Positions 63,781-64,000 of a DNA stretch of 64,000 nt are shown one piece after another. A program made the translations under genes and the position numbers. This DNA is from Legionella lytica (lineage in GTDB: Bacteria > Pseudomonadota > Gammaproteobacteria > Legionellales > Legionellaceae). How positions within the stretch are numbered: position 1 is the first letter of the stretch; the number at the start of each line of letters is the position of its first letter. The stretch lies in contig NZ_CP071527.1 of NCBI RefSeq assembly GCF_023921225.1, forward strand, positions 1,516,501 through 1,580,500, in the 5' to 3' direction. The notes beneath the pieces were generated by a model. That model had not been told where the DNA came from. It was given only the letters and a program-made list of their open reading frames with translations, and made no database searches.

Positions 63781-64000
63781 ATGGCAGGTCATAGTAAATG
63801 GGCGAATATTAAATTTCGCAAAGGAGTTCAAGACGCCAAGCGCGGTAAAATATTTACAAAACTAATTCGTGAAATTACTGTAGCCGCGCGCATGGGGGGA
63901 GCAGAAGAGTCTTCTAACCCGAGATTACGTGATGCAATTAAAAAAGCACTTGCTGCAAATATGAAACGCGACACAATTGATAATGCAATTAAACGTGGTG
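63781..64000 (+). CDS. yebC: YebC/PmpR-family protein (partial)
   Basis: The first 73 codons of a YebC-family protein: [38 protein letters not shown] and [28 protein letters not shown], all diagnostic. The gene continues past the right edge. YebC proteins are DNA-binding regulators in some species and bind translating ribosomes in others. In gammaproteobacteria it usually precedes ruvC-ruvA-ruvB. GAGG lies about eight bases before the ATG. Confidence 0.97.
   Translation, partial: MAGHSKWANIKFRKGVQDAKRGKIFTKLIREITVAARMGGAEESSNPRLRDAIKKALAANMKRDTIDNAIKRG

Noticed and set aside
1..64000. tRNA, rRNA, prophage, insertion sequence and CRISPR signatures.
   Set aside because: I read the gaps between genes for cloverleaf patterns, integrase or transposase frames and direct repeats with spacers and saw none. 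Small non-coding RNAs cannot be excluded by eye.

Overview
The window is a stretch of chromosome from a gammaproteobacterium, and everything points to Legionella. It is AT-rich and has the gene order surE-nlpD-rpoS-hmgA-yebC. It carries a fused aspartate kinase/diaminopimelate decarboxylase, a flagellar cluster without chemotaxis genes, several membrane or repeat proteins of the kind Legionella uses as secreted effectors, and many short palindromic repeats between genes. The genus assignment is inference from gene content and order; no rRNA or tRNA gene is visible. There is no phage, insertion sequence or CRISPR array.

Layout. 1-7500: the 5' three quarters of a UvrD/AddA-type helicase, the lysAC fusion, a FadL-type porin and a small secreted protein. 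7570-15000 (minus strand): a compact operon, mutS-tamA-tamB-hemB, combining mismatch repair, the outer-membrane TAM translocation module and haem synthesis. 15170-21090 (plus): a tiny lipoprotein missed by length filters, then pncC(cinA)-recA-recX-alaS, mscL and a small membrane protein. 21145-29340: accessory genes, namely a divergent CCA/poly(A)-polymerase-type nucleotidyltransferase with a long N-terminal extension, an SRPBCC protein, an orphan membrane domain, the RNA ligase RtcB, an unknown membrane protein and a DprE1/DprE2-like oxidoreductase pair.

29520-41360 (plus): flagellar export, switch and motor genes fliM-N-O-P-Q-R-flhB-A-F-flhG-fliA-motA-motB plus a DUF2802 gene. A sigma-54-like site lies before flhF, and a perfect 15-bp palindrome lies before fliM. 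No che gene sits between fliA and motA. 41600-44230: an outer-membrane beta-barrel and a secreted BNR-repeat protein. 44370-46970: prfB, with its programmed +1 frameshift intact, overlapping lysS.

47100-57090: a mixed accessory region with unknown membrane and secreted proteins, an MscS channel, a 38-residue-periodic HEAT-repeat protein, ETF:ubiquinone oxidoreductase, a protein of ten 27-residue ankyrin-like repeats and a chagasin-type cysteine-protease inhibitor. 57219-64000: malic enzyme, an EexN-like lipoprotein, surE, nlpD, rpoS, hmgA and the start of yebC.

The best candidates for something new are the nucleotidyltransferase fusion (21145-24177), the 27-residue repeat protein (54512-55891), the regular HEAT protein (50367-52652) and the repeat families scattered between genes. 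I did not find a clear multi-gene undescribed system.
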